NCBI GenBank assembly: GCA_900073065.1
Contig: FJOG01000008.1
Location: forward strand, 1,207,347 to 1,271,346
Direction of reading: 5' to 3'
Length of the DNA: 64,000 bases
Origin: Phialocephala subalpina
Taxonomy: Eukaryota > Ascomycota > Leotiomycetes > Helotiales > Mollisiaceae
This document shows positions 43,517 through 54,705 of this stretch, piece by piece (positions within the stretch are counted from its first letter, which is position 1; each line of letters begins with the position of its first letter). The notes under the pieces were generated by a model. The model saw only the letters and a list, made by a program, of their open reading frames with translations. It did no database searches and was not told the origin of the DNA. The translations under genes and the position numbers were made by a program.

Positions 43517-44883
43517 TTAACGACGACCGTGGGAGCGAACAGCATTTCCTTGCATCTGCTCGAGTTCCTGCTCCAAAGACTTGATAGCCGCATGTGTGCT
43601 CTCCAAATCCTTATTAAGACGATCACGCTCACTAATGAGCTTCTGCTCCCATTGTCTGAATCGGTGCTCCTCAATCTTGACCTGCTCTGTGAATCGCTTT
43701 CGCAGACTCTCTTCCTCTTCCTTGAACTTAGGGTTGTCAAGCTTTCTTGGTCTGGCCTCACCGAATTTGCGGGTCTCCATTTGTTGGGCGCGGTAAGCTT
43801 CGTAGTGGGCTTCCTCGGTGGTGTGGATAAGATCCAACATGTGGGTTCGGATCAGGATTGAGCGCAGCTTCTTGAAGTCACAGTGGTCTTCGTTCTCGAC
43901 TTCGGCGACACCCCAGGAGTATTGGCGACCCTTGACGATGCGACCATCGCTAGTCTTAACGTCCTTCTCGGAACCGATGACGGCGAATGGCATGGCGGCC
44001 ATCAAGCTTCGTGCATGCTGAGCAGCGGCCTCATCGTCCTCCTCGATCGGTGGTGTGTAGATCTTGATACCTTGAGCCTCGATGACTGCACGAATCTGCG
44101 AAGGATTAGCATTTTGCTTTTTGGGGGATCGTGTGACCTACTCTTTGCTTGAAACGGGCCAAATCAGCTGGGCTGAGAGTATCTGCTTTAGCGACAACTG
44201 GGATCAAGTTGACTCTCGAGCTCAGTCTCTTCATAACCTCAATGTCCAACGGCTTCAGGGTGTGTCCGGTGGGTCTGATGAAGTACAAGCAAGCGTGAAC
44301 ACGGAGGTCAATCTTGTCCACACGGCGGGGTTGCTGCTCTTGCAACATATAAGACTCGTGCTGGTCGTCCAGGAACTCGATAATTGGCATCCAGGAGTCG
44401 CGGTTATTGACGTAGTCTCCGAAGCCAGGTGTATCGATAACGGTCAATCGAACTGAAATTTGTTAGATTGCCTATGTCCTTCCATTGGAGGTTCATTCAT
44501 ACCTTTGAAGAACTTCTCCTCCAACTCGGCCTTGGTAATCTCAATTTCAACGGTCTTGTCAACCTGCTTCGCGTGTCTGCGCTTGTGGTCCGCATAGTTC
44601 TTAATCGTCGTAGAGAATAGTCTGTGGAAGTGTCAGTCAAGTGGTAACTTTCGTGGAAGATATTTTTGTACGTGTTTATGAATGTAGTCTTCCCTAGGCC
44701 TGATTCTCCCGCAACCATGATGGTAAAAGCAGCTCCTCTCTTAGCTACGATCTTATGCCTCTGGTTTGGCTACCCAGAAATGTTAGACGTTGTTCATAAT
44801 GATCTCGAGACTCCTCGACACAGGACACTCACCAGATTCGCAATGCCAATAGGCGACGCGCTTTCTGTGGTAGGAGGAGCCAT
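43517..44883 (-). CDS. CDC12: Septin of the Cdc12/AspC group
   Basis: Five exons: 44883-44833, 44769-44672, 44621-44503, 44452-44142 and 44095-43517 (385 residues). Splice joins were fixed by the highly conserved septin sequence. The N-terminus is short, with IANLPNQRHK. The GTPase domain shows the P-loop GESGLGKT, switch DTPGFGDYVNN, and AKAD specificity motif. The septin unique element contains RRDHCDFKKLR-like sequence (EDHCDFKKLRSILIRTHM). A C-terminal coiled coil covers the last ~75 residues, from FKEEEESLRKRFTEQ onward. Septins form hetero-oligomeric filaments at septa and hyphal tips. The sequence pattern and length fit the Cdc12/AspC group. Confidence 0.94.
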
Positions 44884-45155
44884 ATTTTCACGATTGATTG
44901 TTATGCTGTTCAAAGAGTCGTGGTGTTGTGGTGTGGTGAGCGGTGTGAGGAGATTGGAGTGAAGTCGTCAACAGTCGCACTCTTTCCTTCCCCTGAAATT
45001 CCTAGCCTCAATTAAATCGGCAGTCCCCATGCGGCGCTAGCGTGCATTAGCTCCAAACGGAAATACGTTTCGCCGATCACCGTTGGAAAATCGAGAAAAA
45101 TACCGAAAAGTTCCAAGATTCAAGGGACATTGAAAATGCAACTTCCACGGTAACA
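44884..45155. promoter_or_regulatory. Compact divergent promoter, septin / PWP2
   Basis: Only 272 bp separate the start codons of the septin and PWP2 genes, so both promoters must lie here. The region includes a GC-rich GCGGCGCTAGCG segment and A-rich runs next to the PWP2 side. No specific factor site is assigned. Confidence 0.6.
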
Positions 45156-47942
45156 ATGAAGACGGAGTTCAAGGTAGGTGAAGTTTTTGATCTGTTTGAC
45201 AATACTTTACTGACCATTCGCCCAGTTCTCCAATCTCCTTGGGACTGTCTACAGCCAGGGGAACCTACTTTTCAGTCCTGATGGCGCATCTCTCTTTTCG
45301 CCCGTTGGAAATAGATGCACAGTTTTTGACCTGGTAAAGTATGTTCCAACACTTTCAATTGTTGGAACTTGGGCTGATGTTTTAATAGCAATAAATCATA
45401 CACTCTGCCATTCACGCATCGAAAGAACATAGCACGACTGGGACTTTCACCGCGGGGTAACCTATTGCTATCCGTTGACGAAGACGGTCGAGCAATCCTT
45501 ACGAATATCCCAAGACGAATCGCACTTCACTATTTCACATTCAAATCGTCTGTATCTGCGCTTGCATTCTCTCCTTCTGGACGCCATTTCGCTGTGGGAG
45601 TAGGAAGATATATTGAAGTATGGCATACACCGTCAACACCAGACCAGAATGTGGACGGAGAGTTGGAGTTTGCGCCATTCATACGGCATCGAGTATATGC
45701 AGGTCACTACGATACAGTTCAAAGCATTGAATGGTCCAGCGACTCGCGCTTCTTCCTCAGTGCTTCGAAAGACTTGACAGCTAGGATATGGAGCTTGGAT
45801 CCGGAAGAAGGGTTCGTACCGACAACCTTGTCTGGTCACCGTGAGGGCGTTTTGGGTGCCTACTTCTCGCATGACCAAGAGACGATATACACGATTAGCA
45901 AAGACGGGGCTGTCTTCGAATGGAAATATCTACGAAATCCGAATGTGCCTGAGCCGGAAGAAGACGAAGAGGTGGATGAGGACGATGATAGACACACTCG
46001 ATGGCGGATAGCAAAGAGGAATTATTTCCTGCGAAACAACACCAAGGTGAATTGTGCAGCCTACCATGCTGAGTCCAGCCTCTTGGTGGCGGGATTCTCA
46101 GATGGTGTATTCGGCTTGTACGAGATGCCAGAATTCAACATGATACACTCTCTCAGCATCTCACAGAACGACATTGACTTTGTCACGATCAATAAGACTG
46201 GAGAATGGCTCGCCTTTGGGGCCTCGAAACTGGGACAACTTCTGGTCTGGGAATGGCAGTCGGAGTCCTACATTCTCAAACAACAAGGCCATTTCGATTC
46301 TATGAACGCTCTGGTCTACTCACCAGATGGCCAGAAAATAGTTACCACGGCTGATGATGGCAAGATCAAAGTATGGGACGTCAATTCAGGATTTTGCATC
46401 GTAACCTTCACGGAGCATATAAGTGGCGTTACAGCTTGCGAATTTGCGAAGAGAGGAAATGTTCTTTTTACCGCAAGTCTTGACGGATCTATCAGAGCAT
46501 GGGACTTAATTCGATACAGGAATTTCCGAACATTTACTGCTCCTACCCGGCTATCATTCTCCTCATTAGCAGTAGATCCGAGTGGTGAAGTGGTCTGTGC
46601 TGGCTCTTTGGACTCTTTCGATATCCATATCTGGTCGGTGCAGACTGGTCAACTTCTCGACCGGCTTTCAGGTCACGAAGGTCCTGTTTCATCGCTAGCC
46701 TTTGCTCCGAATGGAGGGGTAGTGATTAGTGGCAGTTGGGACCACACAGTACGAATCTGGTCCATCTTCGACAGGACACAGACCAGCGAACCCCTTCAAT
46801 TGCAAGCAGACGTCCTAGATGTCGCGTTCAGTCCCGACTCAAGACAATTAGCAGTCTCGACTCTAGATGGTCAGTTGACCTTCTGGTCTGTCTCCGAGGC
46901 AGAGCAACAGTCGGGGGTCGATGGAAGACGAGATGTATCTGGTGGTCGCAAGATTACTGATCGCCGGACTGCTGCCAATGCTGCAGGGACCAAGAGCTTC
47001 AGCACAATCAGATACAGCGCAGATGGCACTTGCTTATTAGCTGCTGGCAACAGCAAGTACATCTGTTTATACTCCGTGGACACCCAGGTTCTTCTGAAGA
47101 AGTTTACAGTCAGCATCAATTTGTCGTTGTCTGGCACACAAGAATTCCTGAACAGCAAGCTATTGACCGAAGCTGGACCGATGGGACTTATCGATGAGCA
47201 AGGCGAAGCTTCTGACCTCGAAGACCGAATCGATAAATCGCTTCCGGGCTCAACACGTGGTGGAGATCCATCAGTGCGAAAACGTATGCCTGAGGTACGA
47301 GTGACTGGTGTAGGATTCTCACCTGCAGGACGGTCGTTCTGCGCTGCATCCACCGAAGGTCTGTTGATATACAGTCTGGACACCATGCCCTTGTTCGACC
47401 CAATTGATCTCGACTTGGCTGTTACTCCAGCTTCTACACTTCATGTACTCCACCAAGAAAAGGATTACTTGAAGGCTTTGGTGATGGCATTCAGACTGAA
47501 CGAAGCAGGATTGATCGGTCAAGTCTTCGAAGCCATACCGCATACGAGCATCAGTCTTGTTGTATCGGAAATGCCTGTCGTGTATCTGCAGCGCCTGGTT
47601 CGATTCGTCGGCATGCAAGCGGAAGAGTCTCCACATCTGGAGTTCTGCCTTCTGTGGGTCCAAGCCATCTTCGACTCTCATGGACAATGGATCCGAGAGA
47701 ATCGAGGTATGATGGACGCGGAATTGAGAGTTGTCATTCGAAGTGTTGGACGAATCCGAGAGGAGTTGACGAAGTTGGCTGATGAGAATTGTTTCATGAT
47801 CGACTATCTGTTGAGCCAGCCACTCACTCAACCGGAGGCTAGGCTTCAGAATGGACAGAAGACTATCACGAACGGCGAGGTCCATGAGATGAATATGGAT
47901 GACGATGATGATGATGATGCGGAGTGGATCGGGTTGGATTGA
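45156..47942 (+). CDS. PWP2: Periodic tryptophan protein 2 (Pwp2/Utp1)
   Basis: Exons are 45156-45173 (only six codons), 45226-45338 and 45389-47942 (894 residues). Donors are GTAGGT and GTATGT. The tiny first exon gives MKTEFK, which continues into FSNLLGTVYSQGNLLFSPDG, the typical Pwp2 start. About twelve WD repeats follow (for example ARIWSLD, IKVWDVN, IRAWDL, VRIWSIF), forming two propellers. A helical Utp12 domain lies near residues 720-850, and the end is a run of Asp residues. Pwp2 is a core of the UTP-B module of the 90S pre-ribosome and binds U3 snoRNP in the nucleolus during 18S rRNA processing. It is essential in yeast. Confidence 0.95.
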
Positions 47943-48707
47943 GGAACAACCGATACTGCGATGACGATACCGCCAAGTTGGTATGATGAGTCCCAATGGT
48001 GGATTGCGATAAGAATCGCCGAGATCGTAAGACTACACGAGACTGTAGTAATGAGCAAGAAGGAGGTCCGCGACAACAAGTAGACGTCGTGTAAGACCGT
48101 ACTTGCTATCGAGAGGGTGGACTAAGGGTTATGTCATCCTAGGCAGTGATTGAGCCGCTTGAGCCTCTTCATGGCTGTGGCTTGTGCTTCTTGTGCAGCC
48201 ATTAGGACCAGATCCCTTCAGCCCTACGAGGCAGATCAATAGATGAACACGACTTGGACAAACTTGGGTTCCAACTCTGCGTTTCTGAAGGTCTGCGATC
48301 GAAATGAGCTATTTTCATGCACATGTGATGTCCAGGCCTTACCTCCTCAAGCGAGAATGGCAGGTCAGAATATGCAATCGCATCGTGCTGCCCCCGGCAC
48401 ATGTTTGTGACACCTTCCTTCGCGGCACTCCTTTAATCTCATCAAATCTCAACCTGCTCCCTTCGAAGTCCAGATGCATAGTTCCGCGATGATTACGTGT
48501 GATGTAATGTTACTTTTGGCTTTCCAATTATCTTGCGCCTCGCGCTCGTGCTGGAATGTGGGACGGTAATGAGACATTTGAGATGTCTAGAACCTCTAGC
48601 TCATGATGCTTAAGATTTCATAAATGTATCTCACTACGCTCAATTGTTTGAGATTCTTGAATGACAGAGAAATTGTACAAGGTCCTAAAATTCATCAAGA
48701 CTTCACA
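47943..48707. other. Intergenic region, PWP2 to spherulin-4-like gene
   Basis: No gene is recognised in these 765 bp. An in-frame ATG at 48624 could extend the next gene by 28 residues, but that part lacks family similarity. Confidence 0.45.
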
Positions 48708-49604
48708 ATGGTTGCCATAATCCCCGCAGTTACTGCTCTTGCACACATTCTCTTCCTTCTCTACATCTACCCGAGTCCTTCTGCTTGGCAACCCCTCTAC
48801 ACCAGCCTCCCTACATACCCTAATGTGACGTTCGACTTGATCATCAACCCTGCATCAGGACCGGGAAGCGCGACATATCCAGATGCAAATTACAATGCTG
48901 CAATCAGCAAGCTACGTAAGACAATCGTTCTCCTCGCCCCAAATCTATCACAAGGACTAACTCCACCTAGACACCTACCCCAACGCCAACCTCCTAGGCT
49001 ACGCGCACACCACCCCCGCAACTCGCAACCTAACAGATGTCGAGCGTGACGTGAAGCAATACGCAAACTGGGCCAAATACACCGCATCAAACATCAAGAT
49101 GCACGGAATTTTCTTTAACGAAGCACCAAGTGCTTATTCAACGAAAGCATACACATACTGTACATGTCAAGTGTTGCTTCATATGCGAGATCTCTGTAAG
49201 CTCACCTCTCGTACTTTCCCTTTGCTCCATCATTCCCACCCTCAACATCCTCCCCCGCTCAGAACATCCATACTCACAAACACATCCCAAGCTCCCTCCT
49301 CACCATCATCTTCAATCCCGGCGTCCCACCCGCAATTCAATACTATTCCCTAGCAACCTACATCATAGCTTTCGAGGACTACGCCTCAGCATTCACCAGT
49401 ACGTCCATCACGCAGATTTCCTCCCAGTATCGAAAACAAGCCGTGTTTATACTTCATGATTTGAATGTTACGATGATGAATCAGGCGAGTGTTGTGAAAA
49501 AATTTGAGGGGTATGGTGTTGGGGGTGTTTTTGTTAGTACGGTGGAGTATGGTGGATTTAGTGGGCTTTGGGGACAGTTTGTGAAATCTATGGCAGGCGG
49601 CTAA
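48708..49604 (+). pseudogene. Spherulin-4-like protein with one frame break
   Basis: Exons are 48708-48915, 48971-49195 and 49292-49604, with GTAAGA and GTAAGC donors. The spherulation-specific family 4 pattern is clear: LIINPASGPG near the N-terminus, LLGYAHTTPATRN, GIFFNEAPSAYS, then YMSSVASYARS, TIIFNPGVPP, AFEDYASAF and GGVFVSTVEYGGFSGLWG. Family similarity changes frame at about 49159-49160 (between KAYTY and YMSSVAS), as if one base were lost. No intron fits there. The gene is either newly disabled or has a one-base sequence error. Spherulin-4 proteins are secreted or cell-surface proteins with a TIM-barrel-like fold and no firmly known activity. The hydrophobic N-terminus may be a signal anchor. 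Confidence 0.7.
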
Positions 49605-49869
49605 ATGTGGAGGGGAGGGGTGGGGAGAGGGAATATTACATTCGGGGGATGTGGAGACAGAAAGGGGGGGGACCTAGTTAATAATCTGAGGGATGTTGTG
49701 TTGGACTTCCGGAATCGTACATTACTGCATTCTTCACTCGGCACCAGACTTGAATTTTAGACAAGCATGGAAGAAAGAGAGATCCGATACTTGGTTTCTC
49801 ATTACTCAACAGAAGTGTCAATTCTTTAACTTCATACTTCCTCGCTTTCTAACCCCGAATCAAACAGCC

Positions 49870-50879
49870 CTAAGACTTTGTCATCTCTAAGAGCTCATCT
49901 ACCATTTGATCCTTATGTCCAATGAAGATCGACATATGTCCCTCACCAGGGATAAGATGCTTTCTAAGCTTATCTTGAGGCAAATGCTTCGCAAGCCACT
50001 CACCATGCGCGTACGGTACCATCTTATCCTCTGATCCTTGATACAACAGCACAGGCACCTTGATCTCGTTGAATTCAAACCCCCACGGATTGATCATGGC
50101 CAGGTCGTCGTCAACCCAGCCGTCACAGCTGATGCGGAGCGCCTCACGGAACATGTCGACGGTATACTGCCCCATCTCGGGACTGGTGGCCATGGCTTGC
50201 TTGTCCACTTCCGGAAAGAGAGAATCCAGTTCTGCAATCAGCCCAGCAACGTCTGATTGGAGGATCTCAGACCGCTGAGCTCCGCAGAACTTTTGGAGTT
50301 CTTCTTCGCCCTTTAGTGTGGCGTGAAATTCTTGAATATCTTACGAGGCAGGGTTTAGAATTGTAATAATCGCTGTCGAAGTTCAAACTTACTGTCTTCG
50401 CTTTGGCCTGCGAGGAAATCGAGACCTTCAGCCTCATATGGAGCTGGACCAGCAACGCATAGCGTAGCAATACAGCCGGTTAGTCGTGCTGCACAAGCTA
50501 AAGCATGCGGGCCTAGGTGACAGGATCAGTTTTCACTGTCCGGTATAATACGAGTTTAGATAGCAAAGAAGCTGAGCTCACCACCGCCACTCCAACCACC
50601 GACGAGACACCGCTCGATGCCCAAATGTTCATTCACGGCCTGTATACCCACTACGGCATCGACAACACGTCGTCCCTTGTTGCGTGACGAGCCGCCATAT
50701 CCGTCTCGTGAGAGCGAGATGATTTTGATTCCTTTCTTCTTGCAGGCTGTGACAAGACTTGGGACGGGAAGATATGCGCCGGGTGTCCCGTGTATCCAGA
50801 CGAGTGGGAAACCATCTTGGTCGCCGGAGACAAGATATTCGATAATGCGGCCATCCGGGAGGTGTAATTGTTGAGCCAT
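49870..50879 (-). CDS. Alpha/beta hydrolase
   Basis: Exons are 50879-50582, 50512-50393 and 50339-49870 (295 residues). The introns are short, with GTGAGC and GTAAGT donors. The canonical alpha/beta-hydrolase features are all present: the oxyanion-loop block WIHGTPGA, the nucleophile elbow GGWSGGGPHAL (Ser near 96, just before intron 1), the acid residue in [10 protein letters not shown] and the catalytic His in PGEGHMS. No signal peptide is visible, so it is probably cytosolic. The family includes esterases, epoxide hydrolases and peptidases. The sequence alone does not choose among these. The 3' end faces the spherulin-4-like gene. Confidence 0.9.
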
Positions 50880-51581
50880 TGCTGATGTATATGTGGTCTC
50901 TTTGTTGGTTTGTAGTGGTGGTGGCGGATGATTGATGTGATGGATAGAACTCCAGCAAGGTGGGGAAGGTAAGCGAGCTAACTATACCTAATTAGGCAGG
51001 TCTTGGCTTGATAGATAGAGGTCAACACCTCAACTTTGAGCGGTGTTTCGTTGAAGGCCAATCATGATGTAAACAGAAGAGGGGAGAAGGTGAGATGGGG
51101 ACACAATAAATGATAGAAACAAGAACAGGCACACGCTTAATTTGCCAAGTCCAGCTTCTCCCTCCTCACATAATGGTTACTTCTTCCACCTTATACTTCC
51201 CCTCTCTCCACGACCCAATCGCCTCCCCACCCATAAACCCATTCAAATAGCAAGGAGAAACATGGCGGTGACATACATCCTCACCTCTTCTTTCCTCATC
51301 ATAGACGGCATTCGTCCCCCCAAAAGGACCCATATGTCGTCAACCCTGATGCCACAACTCTGCATCACTAATCCCATCAGTCCCGCTGAAGTGATGAAGA
51401 TCTGAATATTAAGCAAGAATTGGTCTATAAAGACAATTGCAGGATTCACATAAGCATCCCGCCTTTCAGCCTCTTCTCTTCCTTCCTTGTATGAAGCTGG
51501 GATAGATCCAAGTCTACGCCAAGTCGAATATCTATCTCCGAGAGTAGCTATCTCTCCTCCTCCGCCAACTTTGAACAGTCT
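50880..51581. other. Intergenic region, hydrolase promoter and HET pseudogene 3' flank
   Basis: No gene is recognised in these 702 bp. Two overlapping short frames (51142-51449) lack domains. Confidence 0.45.
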
Positions 51582-53091
51582 CTAGCCACGAAATAGGACG
51601 TCTGTGAATTCGCTCCAGAGGCCAGGATGTTCCGGAAGATATCCTTTCCCAAAATGCCTCTCGACCTTCAACTCCAACCCTCTAATCATGAAGATCCTCT
51701 GAGGATCAAGGCTATGTGGACCAACTCTCTCGCCGCGGACTTTTGAAACTTCTGCGTCCTCGGTAGCATTGTAAGTTGGGTTTAAGACTACACCGACATT
51801 ACCAATCAACAATCCTGAGAGATGAAGACGTTGACAGTCATCCGAGCTTCGTGGCTCACATGCGATGCTTGCAGAAGCAGTATATATTGTCCATCCATCT
51901 GATGCAGCAAGTGTTTGATCTAAGGAGGATTGAGGTTCAAGCCCTCCACGGTACAAAATTGGATCTATGTGATGATAATGCAACCCACATTCAAGGTTTA
52001 GAACCCAGGAAGGAAAATCGTCCACTATTGAGAGGTTGCAATAATTCAGAATATTGAGTTTTTCGCTTTGCTGTATTTGTGACAAGGTCCAATCGATATA
52101 CACGCCTCGTATTGAGGCCGAATAGTCTACTCTTTGGTAGTTTCCTGTATTGGCTATTCCGACAAGGCCGAAAATTCGATCTCGTGGGTCGGTACATTCG
52201 ATTGGTACAATCTCGAAAATCATACTAAGAAGGTCCCTCTTGGTCCTCATTCTTTGCCCTTCGTATATAACGAGTTTCCATGTATGAAGATCATACAAGA
52301 TATTCCTCAATTTCCCGAGTGGTAATGCCTCTGGCGTTGAATCTATGATGCCGCATGCCCAGGCAAAGTCTTCCCGTGAAATTGAACATCGCCCACAGAG
52401 GACAAGAGCGCTTTGGCTTTGTATAGTTCTTGCAGGACTCATAACCTTGTGAATCAAGGTCTGAGGAGGAGTCTGCGAATGCTTGACCATTCTCTGTTGC
52501 TCGCTGTTGAGAATGGCTCTGATGATGTTCCTGTGCTCGATATCGGCTTCAGCTTTTGGTAGACTAATATCTGATGCGTGAGATCAAGTGCTTCGAGTGT
52601 GCTTTCCTTCATTCCCGTCTCTAGAGACTCAAAGTTCCTATGCGCTCGTCAAATTCGAGTAAATCATCGCATGGCTCATGATAATGTCCCAGCCATATGA
52701 TGACAGTCATTACACCAGTATAGATGTCTCCCATCCTCTGGACTTGATGATTGCGCTCTTGCACATCGCGTTGATTGATACAGATGGCGTCGATCCAGAG
52801 AAGTCTGGGAGGCGAGTCGTGCTCGGAGTTCCGAAGGTTGTGTAGGGCACCGTGAAGATTGATAGTGACGTCGAATAACTTGCCATCGAGAAATATTGGC
52901 GTTGTGATCGCAGGATCTCCCCAAACATATGACAATGCCTCATACTCAGGCTCGTCGTCGAGAGAGGTGTAGGCGAGGCTGCACCTGATCGGGTCGTCCT
53001 CTGCTCCGGATTCGAGAGCCACAAGTCGAATGCTAGACTCCCCAATCAAAGGTGCATGCTCAAATTGAGCATTAAGTTCAGCCTGGCTCAT
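51582..53091 (-). pseudogene. Decayed HET-domain gene
   Basis: The N-terminal half is intact and typical: YEALSYVWGDP, FDVTINLHGALHNLR, LLWIDAICINQRDVQER, QVQRMGDIYTGV and IIWLG. The frame then breaks near 52620 (TLSL to ETGMKES). Two TGA codons stand exactly where the conserved RPWFTRLWVLQE motif needs Trp (52454-52456 and 52439-52441). A further one-base shift near 52405 brings the frame to LCGRCSISREDFAW. After that a C-terminal frame of about 270 residues, with DPRDRIFGLVGIA and DFPSWVLNLE blocks, stays open to 51582. HET proteins mediate allorecognition cell death. The long open C-terminal part suggests inactivation is fairly recent. Confidence 0.87.
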
Positions 53092-53592
53092 CCTTACAGG
53101 TATCGAACGATCAGTACGTGGAGATGTAAGGAGGAGGAAAAGTTTTGCAGACGAGCGAACGACAAAATCAGGCTGGGAGAACGCGACGTCTCATCACACG
53201 TGCACCGCTTCGACTCAGCCAAAAATCATATGCAGCTCCAACCAAATCCTGTACTGCATGACTGCCACATGATATATGACCTATCAACACGATTTGCTTT
53301 ATTTAACATTCGAATCCCTGAGGACTTTAGCAACGAGGGAAGAATCTTAGAAGAAATAAAACATTTATATAATCGTGTTTCTAATACAAAGCCTGACTTC
53401 GATTTTAGACGAACATCAAATAATAGAAGTAGTAAAAATGTAGATCCAATATAAACTCCCCTATTCCATTATATAATAGTCGCCTCTTTAAACTCATACT
53501 TGCTGGCTTTCCAAGCCCCGGTCGCTTCTTCATTCGTGAAGCGGCTTCAAAACTCCTTCAGTAAAAGACAGAATTTACCAAATTGACGTCGC
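53092..53592. other. AT-rich intergenic stretch
   Basis: The segment 53280-53480 is visibly AT-rich and contains only short frames. No terminal repeat or transposase frame is recognised. It separates the HET pseudogene promoter side from the 2EXR-chromodomain gene. Confidence 0.5.
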
Positions 53593-54705
53593 CTAGAGAT
53601 CTTGTCTCACCTCTTCCTCTGTATCCTTATTTGGCTTATCAGGGTATTTTTCGTGGAATATGTTGACAATTTCTTGTGCCCCGTCGAAATAAGTTGCTGG
53701 ATACCAAGTGTCGTTCTTTGGAAATCCAAACCACTTGACCTTGTAACACAATCTCTTCTTTCGTATACAAGAGTCCAAAATAGTCTGGACTTCGTATTCC
53801 AGCACGCCATCAATAAAACTCCCTTCAGCGTAGGCTCCGGCGTAGTCGTCTGGTACTCGACCATGGTCTGAGCCTTCCACCCAAGCAGGCAATGAATAGC
53901 CCATAACAACAGAGTAGGGTGCCACATAGTTATTATGAAGACGACTCAGCCTGTCAAAATTGCTTTGTAGGCCCTGTTCGATGTATTGGGCATACTGCTT
54001 GTTGACTATGACTTCCTTGAAGGGTCCAGAGTGTAGCCTGACAAGGCCTTCGCGAGCTTTCGTGGGCTCGTCCTTCTCGTATTCCTGATACCCCTCGCCA
54101 CTTATATTCCACGTATACTTGATGTTGGTTCTATCGTCGATCAAGATGATCAAGAGCCTAAGCTTTGGAAAGTAGGCTCGAATAACGGCCTCAAAGGAGG
54201 CATTAAGGTATTCCCGCTGAGTCAGGTTGATCAGGTCTCGACTGACAGCTATGGTCTCCATGTGTTGCAAACACTTCGGACTCTTGTGCGCAGTGCCATA
54301 GCACCAGCCCGCAAAGCCCGCAAAGCTCAAGTCCTTGATATGCAAAATATCGTAGTCGTATCTCATCCACTTCGAGCTTGTAACTTGATTTGCTTCGTTG
54401 GTCTTCTTTTCCTTCTCGTACACTCGAAGTGCTTCCTTTCTAGAAATCTTGCAGGTACGGAGCAGAGGCGGCGGAATCACTGTGTATTGATTCCTCCCGA
54501 ACGACCTCGCTGCGAGTTTCTTCAATTTTACAAGTCGCGGGCCTCGGCAGGCATACTGCCAAATTCGAACTTGGAGTTCTACTGGCAATTTCGGAAATGG
54601 GGTGAAGCTCGCGTTCGAAGGAGTAATCGAGGCAGGGATGACGTGCTTAGCATTCTCGATCAATGCTTCGTATGGTGCCTCGCGCGGTAAGGTAACAAAT
54701 GCCAT
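53593..54705 (-). CDS. 2EXR domain protein fused to a C-terminal chromodomain
   Basis: This is a single exon of 370 residues, starting at the ATG at 54705. Residues ~34-160 fit the fungal 2EXR domain: FTPFPKLPVELQVRIWQYACRGPR, then LLRTCKISRKEALRVY. The middle part is typical of the uncharacterised 2EXR family. Residues ~304-355 read as a chromodomain: YEVQTILDS, then LCYKVKWFGFPKNDTWYPATYFDGA and EIVNIFHEKYP. The aromatic-cage positions appear filled by Tyr (YEVQ), Trp (VKW) and Phe (WFGF), so methyl-lysine binding is possible. Chromodomains of this spacing occur in HP1-type proteins and in Ty3/gypsy chromoviral integrases, so capture from a retroelement is possible (inference). Function is unknown. 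Confidence 0.85.
   Translation of the reverse strand: MAFVTLPREAPYEALIENAKHVIPASITPSNASFTPFPKLPVELQVRIWQYACRGPRLVKLKKLAARSFGRNQYTVIPPPLLRTCKISRKEALRVYEKEKKTNEANQVTSSKWMRYDYDILHIKDLSFAGFAGWCYGTAHKSPKCLQHMETIAVSRDLINLTQREYLNASFEAVIRAYFPKLRLLIILIDDRTNIKYTWNISGEGYQEYEKDEPTKAREGLVRLHSGPFKEVIVNKQYAQYIEQGLQSNFDRLSRLHNNYVAPYSVVMGYSLPAWVEGSDHGRVPDDYAGAYAEGSFIDGVLEYEVQTILDSCIRKKRLCYKVKWFGFPKNDTWYPATYFDGAQEIVNIFHEKYPDKPNKDTEEEVRQDL

Noticed and set aside
47319..47996. 225-residue minus-strand frame
   Set aside because: It is antisense to the PWP2 C-terminal coding region and has no domain.
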